From Planctomycetota bacterium (lineage in GTDB: Bacteria; Planctomycetota; SZUA-567; H5-PLA8), in the NCBI GenBank assembly GCA_023150555.1, contig JAKLKQ010000020.1:1-64000 (forward strand): a stretch of DNA of 64,000 nucleotides, given 5' to 3'. Positions 1 through 7,716 of the stretch are shown in pieces (the stretch's first letter is position 1; every line of letters starts with the position of its first letter). The notes beneath the pieces were generated by a model. It was given only the letters and a program-made list of their open reading frames with translations. It was not told the origin of the DNA and did no database searches. Position numbers and translations under genes: made by a program.

Positions 1-42
1 GCTCCGCCGGAGCGCCGCATTCGGATAGCGTTTGGAGGTCCC

Positions 43-1830
43 ATGGATCCCGTCGAAGCGATGGTCAGGCACCAGGTGCTCTTCTGCAAGCACTACCGCA
101 AGGAGCTCGACGCGATCCTGGACGCGCACGCGAAGCTGCAAAACGAAGGCGTCGAACACTGCAAGCACGAGACGTACCTGTACGGCCAGCTCCCCTGCGC
201 CTTGCTCTACCGCCTCGACCATCCGCACAACGAACTGAAGGGCCAGGCGTGGCTGAAGGACTGCGCGCTGCGCGCCGCGAACGTCTGGCTCAAGGCCGCC
301 GACGCGCCGCCGGCCGAACGCGAGGCCTTCATGCAACAGTTCGCGGAGTGGCCTTCGTTCATCCTCGGCCAAATCGTCGACCTGCTGGGCGAGGAGGCCG
401 GGCCGGGCGTGCGCGAAAAGGCCCACGCGATGGTCGCCGCGTGGGTCGCGCACGAATTCAAGAAGCCCTTCGGCAAGACCTCGCCCAACCACGAGTCCTG
501 GCGCTGCGGCTCGATGTACCGCTGCGGCGTGATCTTCGACGAGCCGGGCTGGTGCGAGCGCGCGCTCTTTTACTTCCGGCAGCTCTGCAAACTCCAGACG
601 CCCGAAGGCTTCTTCGAGGAAGGCCGCCACCACGGGCCCTCGATGAAGTACAACTGCCTGATGCTCAGCCCGCTGGCCTGGGTCGGGCGCATGTCCGGCG
701 AACAGTGGCTGCTCGATTCGGCGCGGCGCCTGGCGCAGTTCATGGCCACGTGGGTCTTCCCCGACGGCAACACCGTCGGCGCGTTCGACGGGCGGCAGAG
801 CACCTCGCCGGCCTATTGGGCGCCGGTCTGCCCGGGCCTGGACCTTACCGGCGAAGGCGTGACGCTGAACGAACGCGGTGCCGGGCTATGGAAGCTGCGC
901 CGGATGCTCGACGAAGAGCGCGCGCTCGGTCCCAGCAACTGGTACACGCACTTCGGCGTCTTCTTCACCGCCGACTCGCTGCGCTACTACGGCGAGTTCT
1001 TGAAGAACAGGCCGCAGCCCAAACCCGCGCCGCTGGCCGTGGACAAGCCCGCCGCGCGCCTGGAGAACCACAGCGCGACGTTCGACGGCGTCTTGCGCCG
1101 GGATGGCCCGTGGGTGCTGGCAGCCAGCGGGCAGAACAGCGACGTGCCGAAGGACGGCGGCGGGCGCTTCCGCCTCGAACGGCAGTCGCGCATCGAACTC
1201 TGGCACGCGAAGGGCGGGGTGGTGCTCGGCGGCGGCCACAACCGCGAAGGCTGGGCCGTGCCCTTCGCCAACGCCGCGCTGCAGACTGGCTACGAGGGGA
1301 AGATCGACTTCGGCGAGGCGCAGCCCGCCGGCGAGAAGGGCACCAAGGTCGTCTACATGCCGCGCCTGGCGGCCTCGCGGCTCGAAAACGACGGCGTGCG
1401 CCTGACGCTCGACTTCGCGCACGGCACCGTCGAGTTCGTGCTGAAACCCGGCGGCGACGCGAAGTACCGCATCGACGCGGCGTGGAACGTCTGCGCGATC
1501 GAACGCCTGGCGCTGCAAGTCCCGCTCGTCGTCTGGCGCGGCGGCAGCTTGAGCGCCGGCGGCAAGGCGCTCGCCTTCGATCGCCCGGGCCTGAGCGACC
1601 CCGTGCAGGCCTGCACGGTCGAGGACAAGATCGCGGGCGCACGCTTTGCGTATGCGCTGCCCGACGTGGGCGTCACGCGCCTGCGCCTGGGGCTCGAACC
1701 GCTGCGCAGCTACGGGCCGCTCTTCGAGCGCGAAAACTTCGACACGCCGTACCACATCGTGCTCGCCAGCACGCAGCTCGACGCGCCGCCGAAGACGGGC
1801 AAGGCCGCGTGGACGATCACGGCCAGCTGA
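43..1830 (+). CDS. Putative alpha/alpha-toroid protein with C-terminal beta-rich domain
   Basis: 595 aa, unknown function. The ATG at 43 has GGAGG at 34-38. No signal peptide is visible, so it is probably cytoplasmic. Residues 1-330 are helical and rich in Trp, His and Tyr (HHGPSMKYN and NHESWRCGS segments), as in six-hairpin glycosidases and the toroid of polysaccharide lyases or heparinase II/III-like proteins. Residues 350-595 look like beta strands, such as the beta-sandwich that often follows that toroid. I infer a carbohydrate-active enzyme by fold only; I cannot name a family or a catalytic residue. The upstream gene lies outside the window. About 1 kb of repeat-rich non-coding DNA follows. 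Confidence 0.6.
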   Translation: MDPVEAMVRHQVLFCKHYRKELDAILDAHAKLQNEGVEHCKHETYLYGQLPCALLYRLDHPHNELKGQAWLKDCALRAANVWLKAADAPPAEREAFMQQFAEWPSFILGQIVDLLGEEAGPGVREKAHAMVAAWVAHEFKKPFGKTSPNHESWRCGSMYRCGVIFDEPGWCERALFYFRQLCKLQTPEGFFEEGRHHGPSMKYNCLMLSPLAWVGRMSGEQWLLDSARRLAQFMATWVFPDGNTVGAFDGRQSTSPAYWAPVCPGLDLTGEGVTLNERGAGLWKLRRMLDEERALGPSNWYTHFGVFFTADSLRYYGEFLKNRPQPKPAPLAVDKPAARLENHSATFDGVLRRDGPWVLAASGQNSDVPKDGGGRFRLERQSRIELWHAKGGVVLGGGHNREGWAVPFANAALQTGYEGKIDFGEAQPAGEKGTKVVYMPRLAASRLENDGVRLTLDFAHGTVEFVLKPGGDAKYRIDAAWNVCAIERLALQVPLVVWRGGSLSAGGKALAFDRPGLSDPVQACTVEDKIAGARFAYALPDVGVTRLRLGLEPLRSYGPLFERENFDTPYHIVLASTQLDAPPKTGKAAWTITAS

Positions 1831-1860
1831 TTGCGGACTGCGGATTTCGGGTTGCGGAAT

Positions 1861-1909
1861 GAACGGCGTTTAGCCGCAGAGATCACAGAGGCCACAGAGA
1901 ACGGCGTTT
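1861..1909 (+). repeat. CACAGAG 9-bp minisatellite inside 11-nt direct repeats
   Basis: Three 9-bp units built on (C/G)(A/C)CAGAG lie at about 1873-1898. They are flanked by identical copies of GAACGGCGTTT at 1861-1871 and 1899-1909. A related three-unit element occurs at 63903-63931. The exact 11-nt flanks look like a target-site duplication, but a replication-slippage origin is also possible. Confidence 0.6.
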
Positions 1910-2110
1910 CCGGTTTCCCGTTTCCGGCTTGCCGCGCCGAAGCCGTACCGCTCCGAAGGAGCGGCATCAGATCGCTCAGGGTGAGCGGGAGTTGCCGTTA
2001 AGTCGGGTTGGTGCCACTGGATCGCGCGAGCATAGCGAGCGCTAGCCAGTGCCGGTGAACGGGTTTCCGGTCTCCCGGTTCCAGTTTCCGGTTCATGCAA
2101 AGCATCGAAA

Positions 2111-2150
2111 AACGCGTCAGCGCGTGGCGCGGGTTGCCAACCCGCGCCTA
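2111..2150 (+). repeat. REP-like palindrome, copy 1
   Basis: A 40-nt element whose 3' half is a perfect 10-bp hairpin, GGCGCGGGTT-GCC-AACCCGCGCC (2126-2148). It matches the reverse complement of 2326-2365 at 37 of 40 positions, and two of the three differences lie in the hairpin loop. Loop variation with conserved stems is typical of REP/BIME elements mobilised by REP-associated tyrosine transposases. No such transposase is in the window. Confidence 0.75.
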
Positions 2151-2325
2151 TCGGCAAGGGCCGCTCGCCCAAACGTCATCTCCCGAGAGTTCGTGCGCCT
2201 TGAGATACGGGCCGAATCCAATCGGCTAGGCTATAGCAAGGGACGTTGGAACTATGTAGCGTTGTTCGCCCAATAGGTAGCCCACACAGGCTGTGTCATT
2301 AGAAGAAGAAATGTTGTTCGCCATT

Positions 2326-2365
2326 TAGGCGCGGGTTAACAACCCGCGCCACGCGCTGGCGCGTT
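2326..2365 (-). repeat. REP-like palindrome, copy 2 (inverted)
   Basis: Inverted partner of 2111-2150, starting 175 bp beyond its end. Stem GGCGCGGGTT/AACCCGCGCC with loop AAC on the plus strand. The two copies facing each other form a BIME-like pair, and each can fold into a stable RNA hairpin. They may also help end transcription of the toroid gene, but no U tract follows. Confidence 0.75.
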
Positions 2366-2560
2366 CTGCGGCGCGCGCCGTTGGCCGGACCTGTTGGCCA
2401 TACCGGCCGTGTAACACCTCCGCCTTCGCGGCACGTTTTCCTTTCGCTGTTTTTCAGTTTTTTTGGATCTTGTCGTTTGCAGTTTGCTGTTTCCATTCCC
2501 GGATTCCGGGGTCCGGAGCCCGGTTCCCGCCGTAATACGCAAAGCGTATACTGCACCTTG

Positions 2561-2598
2561 CGCAATGTAACACATCCACATCGTGCAATGTAACACCC
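2561..2598 (+). repeat. Tandem GCAATGTAACAC motifs (left copy)
   Basis: GCAATGTAACAC occurs at 2562-2573 and again at 2586-2597, 24 bp apart. A shorter GTAACACC is at 2411-2418. The second copy, extended to GTGCAATGTAACACCC (2583-2598), is repeated exactly at 26887-26902. Spaced terminal repeats of this kind resemble the multiple terminal repeats of IS21-type elements, but I cannot confirm that match, and no istA/istB gene is present. Confidence 0.55.
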
Positions 2599-2762
2599 TT
2601 CGTTCACGTAACTCCTATTTGCACAGCGCGCAGCACCTCGCGCAAAAACGTCGCAAGTCCAATAATCCCGTTGAAGAAACGTCGATGCACCTTGTTTGAA
2701 TCGCGTAAGGATCGATACAAATCGCCAAGTGCACTCCAGCACGTCGCGCAGCACGAGGTGAT

Positions 2763-2832
2763 TCGCGAAATTTCGCGAGCAACTCGCGAAATCTCGCGAC
2801 TGACATTTCGCGTCACTCGCGAATTCTCGCGA
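2763..2832. repeat. Cluster of TCGCGA palindromes with helical spacing
   Basis: A perfect 16-bp palindrome TCGCGAAATTTCGCGA lies at 2763-2778, with near-perfect relatives at 2784-2799 and 2817-2832 and half-sites at 2807-2812 and 2836-2841. The three full sites start 21 and 33 bp apart, close to two and three turns of B-DNA. That fits cooperative protein binding on one face of the helix better than random drift. The cluster ends about 30 bp past the marR stop codon. Possible roles are an operator, a partition or origin-type site, or a relic of an inserted element. Confidence 0.6.
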
Positions 2833-2860
2833 CCTCTCGCGTTTTCGTTTTGGGCGGGAA

Positions 2861-3361
2861 CTATTGCGGCGAACGGTCGGCGGCGTCGCGGCAGGCGTTG
2901 GCGACGACCTCGAGCTTGACCAGGAAGGCTTCCATCTCGGCCTCGCCGACCGCCTCGAGGACCTCGCGCTGCAACTCCAGCGCCACGCGCCGCGCGTCCT
3001 TGTAGGCCTTTTTGCCCGCGGGCTTTAGGCGGATGCGGTGGGCGCGCTTGTCGCTCTCGTGCGCGCTGCGCTCCAGGAATCCGCCCTTCTCCATGCGTTT
3101 GAGCAGGCTCGAAATCGTGTTCGGATCGCTCGACATTTTCTCGACGAGTTCGCGCTGCGAGAGTCCGGTAGGGCTGGCTTCGCCTAACGTACGTAGAATG
3201 GTGAACTGGTCGGGGGTGATCGCCAGGTGCGAAATCCGGCGCCGGAAAGCCTGGTTAAGTCCATACCAGGCACGACGTAACAGCGGCGGGAGACGCCGTT
3301 TTTGGGGCGCATCGAGGCTCCCTTCATCGAAGTAAATAGCTGTTGCCTTCCTGGCGGACAT
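2861..3361 (-). CDS. MarR-family transcriptional regulator
   Basis: 166 aa, the usual MarR size. A winged helix-turn-helix spans about residues 45-120, with the recognition region around LSQRELVEKM and the wing around SAHESDKRAHRIRLKPAGKKA. Long N- and C-terminal helices should form the dimer interface. It is divergent from an 18-gene operon starting at 3504, and the 142-bp gap carries a perfect palindrome and a TATAAT box. MarR proteins are usually repressors released by phenolic or aromatic acids. A chorismate lyase in the operon suggests the ligand could be a hydroxybenzoate or a later product (inference). The ATG at 3361 has GGAGGG eight bases upstream, within the palindrome. Confidence 0.9.
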   Translation of the reverse strand: MSARKATAIYFDEGSLDAPQKRRLPPLLRRAWYGLNQAFRRRISHLAITPDQFTILRTLGEASPTGLSQRELVEKMSSDPNTISSLLKRMEKGGFLERSAHESDKRAHRIRLKPAGKKAYKDARRVALELQREVLEAVGEAEMEAFLVKLEVVANACRDAADRSPQ

Positions 3362-3368
3362 CCAATAT

Positions 3369-3401
3369 ACCCTCCGGAGGGTTTGTACGTGTTCGTATAA
3401 T
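3369..3401 (+). promoter_or_regulatory. Putative MarR operator overlapping the operon promoter
   Basis: The divergent marR/operon gap holds a 14-bp perfect palindrome, ACCCTCCGGAGGGT, at 3369-3382. A consensus TATAAT follows at 3396-3401, in the right orientation to serve the plus-strand operon, with a leader of about 95 nt to the ATG at 3504. The expected -35 position falls inside the palindrome, so a bound dimer would block RNA polymerase. The minus-strand GGAGGG of the palindrome also sits eight bases before the marR ATG, so one arm doubles as its Shine-Dalgarno sequence. No good -35 box is visible. Confidence 0.5.
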
Positions 3402-3503
3402 CTAACCGCTGTGCCGCCAACTGCAAGCTTTCATCCGCCGCCCGCCGGGTCTCCTGTAATTTCGGGTAACCCTGGGGATAGAAGGAACTTAGGAGGAATG
3501 GGG

Positions 3504-5900
3504 ATGACCAACCGAAAGATCCGCCCGGCCCTGCTTGCGTTCGGTCTCGCGGCGCTGGTGCTCGCCCTGTCCGGCTGCGACGAGGACGACGACGGCGGCG
3601 CGGCCAGGCCCAAGCAGGAGAAGCCGCCTAAGGAAGCCAAAGCCGAGAAGCCCAAGAAGCCCAAGGACGGCGGCGAGAAGGTTCCCGCAAAGCCCACCGC
3701 CGTAACGGGTTGGCTCGACTGGCGTGGCCCGCACCACAACGGCACTTCCGACGAAGTGAACCTCCCCGAGACCTGGGCGCCCGGCGGCGCGAACCATCTC
3801 TGGACCGCCGATCTGCCCGGCCGCGGCACGCCCGTCATCGCCGACGGCCGGCTCTACGTGCTCGGCTACAGTGGCGAGGGCGCCGACCTTCAGGAGTACC
3901 TCGCGTGCGTCGACCCCGAATCCGGTAAGGTCAAGTGGGAGCGGCGCTTCAACGATTTTCTCTCGGACATCGTCTACAACCGCTACAGCATCGGCGCGCC
4001 GGCTATCGATCCCGAGACCGGCAACGTCTACATCCTCACCTCGCCGGGGCTCTTCATCTGCTTCGACCGTAACGGCAAGGAGTTATGGCAGCACAGCCTG
4101 ATGGAAACCTTCGGGCGGCTGACCTTCCCCAACGGTCGCACGGGCGCGCCCATCGTCGAGGGCAACCTCGTGATCGTGCGTGGCATCACGGCGTTCTGGG
4201 GCAGCCAGGGCCCGGCTCGCGACCGCTTCTACGCCTACGACAAGCGCAGCGGCGAGCACATCTGGGCCAGCACGCCCGGCGTGGGCCCGCAGGACAGCAG
4301 CTGGGCGCATCCGCTGGCGGCGTGGTGGCAGGGCCGCCGCGTGCTCTACGTCGGAACCGGCTGCGGCAACGTGGCCTGCATCGACGTCGCGACGGGCGAT
4401 CCGCTGTGGCGCTACCGCATGTCGCTGGGCGGCATCAACGCGCAGCCGGTGCTGTTCGGCAACTCGGTGATCGCGGTGCACGACAAGGAGAACGTGGATA
4501 ACTCCAAGAACGGCGGCATGTTGGCACTCAAGCTGCCCAATGAGATACCGCTGGGCAAGGAGGAGACGGTGCTCGCCAAGGACCAGATCCTCTGGCGCAA
4601 TGACCTGAGCACCTTCAGCAGTTCGCCGGTGCCGGTGGGCGGGCGGCTGTACGTCACGACGATGACCGGCGAGCTGGCCTGCGTCGAGATGGCCAGCGGC
4701 AAGGTGCTCTGGAACCACAAGCTCGGCACCGAGCAGCTCCACGCCTCGCCCTTGTACGCCGACGGCAAGCTCTACATCCCCATGCTGGACGGGGGTTTCC
4801 ACATCGTCAAGCCGACCGACACCGGCGCACAGGTCCTCAGCACCTGCAAGCTGGAAGGCGCGCCGCTGGGCGCCCCAGCGATCTGGAACGGCAAGGTCTA
4901 CGTGCAGACGACGAAGCACCTCTACTGCTTCGGGCGCAAGGGCAAGGGCACCTTCAAGCCGCTGCCGCACTCGCCGTGGGAGGAAGCGCCGGCCAAGAAG
5001 GAAACCGGTCCTGGGCAACTGCAAGTCGTGCCTTCGGAAGTGCTTCTGAAGCCCGGAGAAACGGTGAAGCTGCACTTCCGGAGATCGGACCTGAACGTGC
5101 CTGCGGTCAAGGTGGCAGGCGCGTGGCAGCCCTTCGTTCCGGCGACGGCCAAGGTCAAAGCCATGCTGGGCGCGACCTTCGCCGATCCGTATACGCTAAC
5201 GGCCGACGAGGCCAACGTTCCGGGCGCCGGCATGTTCAAGTTCACCTCAGCCGACGGCAAGGAGACGGCCTTCCTGCGCGGGCGGATTCTTCAGAAGTTC
5301 CCGATCGAGCAGGACTTCGAGGCCTTCAAGCTCGGCGAGAAAGCCAAGGACGGCCCGGACTTCGCGTATCCGCCGCTGCCGTGGATCGGCGCGCGCTTCA
5401 AGTGGGAGATCCAGGACTTGGAGGGCAACAAGGTCCTCGCTAAGACCTTGGACAATCTGCTGTTCCAGCGCTCGCTGTCGTTCATCGGGCATCCGGACAT
5501 GTCGAACTACACTATGGAGGTGGACGTCTACAGCGACGGCAACCGCCGCATCATGTCGTCGGGCGGCGTGATCCATCAGCGCTACATCATCGCCCTGGTG
5601 GGCAGTTCGCAGATCCTGGAGGTCTCCTCAAACTACGACCGCATCAAGGTTTCCGTGCCCTTCACGTGGGCGGCGAAGACGTGGTACACGCTCAAGACGC
5701 GCGTCGACGTCGCCGCGGACGGTTCGGGCGTGGTGCGGGGGAAGGCCTGGAAGAAGGGCGATCCCGAGCCCGAGAAGTGGACCATCGAGGTGCCGCACAA
5801 GGTCGCCCACGCGCACGGTTCGCCGGGGCTGTACGGCTTCAGCCCGCAGAGCCTCAAGCGCGTATACCTGGACAACGTAAAGGTTTACCCGAGCAAGTAA
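3504..5900 (+). CDS. PQQ-type beta-propeller lipoprotein with C-terminal LamG/DUF1080-like domain
   Basis: 798 aa from the ATG at 3504, chosen because AGGAGG (3491-3496) is seven bases away; the ATG at 3498 is too close. A lipoprotein signal ends in LALSGC (Cys25), followed by Asp, which in proteobacteria favours inner-membrane retention. A Lys/Pro/Glu-rich linker (about 30-70) leads to PQQ-type propeller blades (about 70-490) that open with the typical W..RG...NGTS segment. The region from about 500 looks like an Ig-like domain followed by a concanavalin/LamG-like domain. The last 50 residues resemble those of the protein at 25252-25905. Such propellers are usually scaffolds rather than PQQ enzymes, and I see no quinoprotein dehydrogenase hallmarks. 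First gene of the operon. Confidence 0.85.
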   Translation: MTNRKIRPALLAFGLAALVLALSGCDEDDDGGAARPKQEKPPKEAKAEKPKKPKDGGEKVPAKPTAVTGWLDWRGPHHNGTSDEVNLPETWAPGGANHLWTADLPGRGTPVIADGRLYVLGYSGEGADLQEYLACVDPESGKVKWERRFNDFLSDIVYNRYSIGAPAIDPETGNVYILTSPGLFICFDRNGKELWQHSLMETFGRLTFPNGRTGAPIVEGNLVIVRGITAFWGSQGPARDRFYAYDKRSGEHIWASTPGVGPQDSSWAHPLAAWWQGRRVLYVGTGCGNVACIDVATGDPLWRYRMSLGGINAQPVLFGNSVIAVHDKENVDNSKNGGMLALKLPNEIPLGKEETVLAKDQILWRNDLSTFSSSPVPVGGRLYVTTMTGELACVEMASGKVLWNHKLGTEQLHASPLYADGKLYIPMLDGGFHIVKPTDTGAQVLSTCKLEGAPLGAPAIWNGKVYVQTTKHLYCFGRKGKGTFKPLPHSPWEEAPAKKETGPGQLQVVPSEVLLKPGETVKLHFRRSDLNVPAVKVAGAWQPFVPATAKVKAMLGATFADPYTLTADEANVPGAGMFKFTSADGKETAFLRGRILQKFPIEQDFEAFKLGEKAKDGPDFAYPPLPWIGARFKWEIQDLEGNKVLAKTLDNLLFQRSLSFIGHPDMSNYTMEVDVYSDGNRRIMSSGGVIHQRYIIALVGSSQILEVSSNYDRIKVSVPFTWAAKTWYTLKTRVDVAADGSGVVRGKAWKKGDPEPEKWTIEVPHKVAHAHGSPGLYGFSPQSLKRVYLDNVKVYPSK

Positions 5901-5936
5901 GCGCGGCGTTTTACACGGATTCAAGGAGCGAAGACG

Positions 5937-7463
5937 ATGCGGAGACTGAACTTTCTTACCTTGGCCTGCCTTCTTTGCGCGACCGGCGCCTGTGCGGGCG
6001 ACTGGCCAATGTGGGGCGGCACCGTCGAGCGCAACATGGTCTCGGCGGAGAAGAATCTGCCTTCCGAGTGGTCCGTCGGTAAAATGAAGGAAGGCACGGA
6101 GGAGGTTGACCTTGCGACGACGAAGAACATCAAGTGGGCGGCCAAGTTGGGCAGCCAGTCCTACGGCAACGTGACCGTCAGCGGCGGGCGCGTCTTCGTC
6201 GGGACGAACAACGAGACGCCGCGCGACAAGCGCTACCAGGGCGACCACGGCAACGTCTACTGCTTCGACGAGAAGACGGGCGAGTTCCAGTGGCAGTTGG
6301 TCGTTCCAAAGCTCGGCGCGGGCAAGGTTTCCGACTGGGAGTTCCTCGGCATTTGCTCCTCTCCGGAAGTCGAAGACGAGCGCGTGTACATCGTCACCAA
6401 CCGCTGCGAGGTCGTCTGCCTCGACGTGCAGGGCATGAAGAACGGCAACGACGGGCCGTACAAGGACGAGGCGAAGCACGCGGGCGTGGAGGGCGAGCCA
6501 TCGGCTACCGACGCGGACATCGTCTGGATCTTCGATATGCGCGAGGAGTTGGGCGTCTTCCCGCACAACATCACCAGCAGTAGCGTATTGATCGACACCG
6601 ACCGGATTTACGTGACGACCTCCAATGGCCAGGACTGGTCCCACGTCAACATCCCGCAGCCCAACGCGCCATCGCTTTGCGTGCTGGACAAGAAGGACGG
6701 GACGCTTGTTGCCGAGGAGGCCGTCGGCATCAGCAAGCGGATCTTTCACTGCACGTGGTCCTCGCCGGCGCTCATGAAGCAGGGCGAGCAGAAGACGGTG
6801 ATCTTCGGCGCCGGCGACGGTTTCGTCTACGGCTTCGATCCCACGCCCTCGAAGGATGCCGACGGCCTGATGGTTATCAAGGACCGCTGGCGCTTTGACT
6901 GCAATCCGCCTGAGTACAAGAAGGACAAGGACGGGAAACCCTTTAAGTATCCCAGTGACAAGGGGTTCAGCGAGATCATCGCCACGCCGGTCGTCTACAA
7001 GGACCGCGTCTACGTCGCGGTGGGGCAGGACCCCGAGCACGGCGAAGGCGTAGGCTGCCTGAGCTGCATTGACGCGACCAAGACCGGCGACGTCACCGCC
7101 ACCGGCGCCGTCTGGCAGTACAAGGGCATCAACCGGACCATCTCGACGGTCAGCATCGCCGACGGGCTGGTCTACGCCGCCGACTATGCCGGCGACATCC
7201 ACTGCCTGGACGCCGAGACGGGCAAGCTCTACTGGAAGCACGCAACCCGCAGCCACATCTGGAGTTCGACCCTTGCCGCCGACGGCAAGGTCTACATCGG
7301 CACCGAGGATGGGCAGGTCGTGATCCTGCAGCAGGGCAAGGAGAAGAAGGTCCTCGCCGCCGTCGAGATGGGCGCGCCGGTCTACAGCACGCCCGTCGTC
7401 GCCAACGGGGTGCTCTACGTCGCCACGCAGACTCACCTGTACGCGATTCAGCAGAAGCCGTAG
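5937..7463 (+). CDS. Secreted PQQ-type beta-propeller repeat protein
   Basis: 508 aa. The N-terminal signal peptide is cleaved probably after GACA, just before GDWPMWGG. The W-P-M-W-G-G start followed by an RN pair is the usual opening of planctomycete-type PQQ-like propellers. Repeating blades of about 40-60 aa contain Y/F-C-F/L-D-x-x-T-G-x-x-x-W (for example around FDEKTGEFQW and LDAETGKLYW). RBS AAGGAG at 5922-5927. It lies 36 bp after the first propeller gene and 10 bp before the DUF3311 gene. A periplasmic or surface binding or scaffold role is likely; ligand unknown. It lacks the C-terminal LamG-like domain of its neighbour. Confidence 0.85.
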   Translation: MRRLNFLTLACLLCATGACAGDWPMWGGTVERNMVSAEKNLPSEWSVGKMKEGTEEVDLATTKNIKWAAKLGSQSYGNVTVSGGRVFVGTNNETPRDKRYQGDHGNVYCFDEKTGEFQWQLVVPKLGAGKVSDWEFLGICSSPEVEDERVYIVTNRCEVVCLDVQGMKNGNDGPYKDEAKHAGVEGEPSATDADIVWIFDMREELGVFPHNITSSSVLIDTDRIYVTTSNGQDWSHVNIPQPNAPSLCVLDKKDGTLVAEEAVGISKRIFHCTWSSPALMKQGEQKTVIFGAGDGFVYGFDPTPSKDADGLMVIKDRWRFDCNPPEYKKDKDGKPFKYPSDKGFSEIIATPVVYKDRVYVAVGQDPEHGEGVGCLSCIDATKTGDVTATGAVWQYKGINRTISTVSIADGLVYAADYAGDIHCLDAETGKLYWKHATRSHIWSSTLAADGKVYIGTEDGQVVILQQGKEKKVLAAVEMGAPVYSTPVVANGVLYVATQTHLYAIQQKP

Positions 7464-7473
7464 GAGGCCGCCC

Positions 7474-7716
7474 ATGCGCGCCGTGCTGCCCTTTGCGCTG
7501 GTCCTGACCATGATCGTGCTGCACCAGGACGTCTGGTTCTGGGACAGCACCTATCTGGTCTTCGGCTTCCTGCCCATCGGGCTGGCGTACCACATCGGCT
7601 TCTCGATCCTGGCTGCGTGCCTGTTCGCGCTGCTGGTGTGGAAATACTGGCCCGCGGGTTTGGAGCCCGGCGCGGCGGACCGTCCCCAGGATCCGGCAGG
7701 GGGCGCCCAAGAATGA
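7474..7716 (+). CDS. DUF3311 small membrane protein, symporter partner
   Basis: 80 aa with two membrane spans (about residues 3-17 and 27-62, the second region broken by GFLPIGLAYH). LHQDVWFW and FGFLPIGLAYH match the DUF3311 pattern. DUF3311 genes typically lie directly before a sodium:solute symporter gene and are thought to be an accessory subunit, as YhdT is for PanF-type carriers. Here the TGA overlaps the ATG of the symporter (ATGA at 7713-7716), so the two are translationally coupled. RBS AGGAGG just upstream. Confidence 0.85.
   Translation: MRAVLPFALVLTMIVLHQDVWFWDSTYLVFGFLPIGLAYHIGFSILAACLFALLVWKYWPAGLEPGAADRPQDPAGGAQE

Larger units (their letters stand above)
1831..2860. other. Repeat-rich intergenic region without a credible gene
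   Basis: About 1 kb between the toroid gene and marR. No reading frame here has a ribosome binding site with a protein-like composition. It holds, in order: a TTGCGGA/TTTCGG low-complexity tract, the CACAGAG element with flanking 11-nt direct repeats, tracts of TTTCCGG units (about 1906-1930 and 2060-2095), a CCGCTCC-GAA-GGAGCGG hairpin (about 1949-1965), two inverted 40-nt REP-like palindromes, GTAACAC motifs, and the TCGCGA palindrome cluster. The stretch 2200-2860 is visibly richer in A+T than the flanking genes. It looks like a landing zone for small repeats or a scar of past insertions. Confidence 0.6.

Noticed and set aside
2299-2754. Minus-strand frame of 151 aa in the repeat-rich gap
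   Set aside because: It runs through the REP palindrome and GTAACAC repeats, has no RBS and no recognisable domain.
2671-2919. Plus-strand frame with repeated REISR-type units
   Set aside because: The repeats come from the TCGCGA palindromes in DNA; not a protein repeat. No RBS, and it runs into marR on the other strand.
4501-4530. TGGCAC-type sigma-54 matches inside coding regions
   Set aside because: Several occur within genes where such words are expected by chance, and none precedes a gene start.
5628-7550. Long open frame on the minus strand (640 aa) opposite the propeller and DUF3311 genes
   Set aside because: It is rich in Val/Arg/Ala/Gly shadow composition without a domain. The plus-strand genes have clear families and ribosome binding sites. 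Similar antisense frames (for example 11115-13157 and 27314-29287) are rejected for the same reason.
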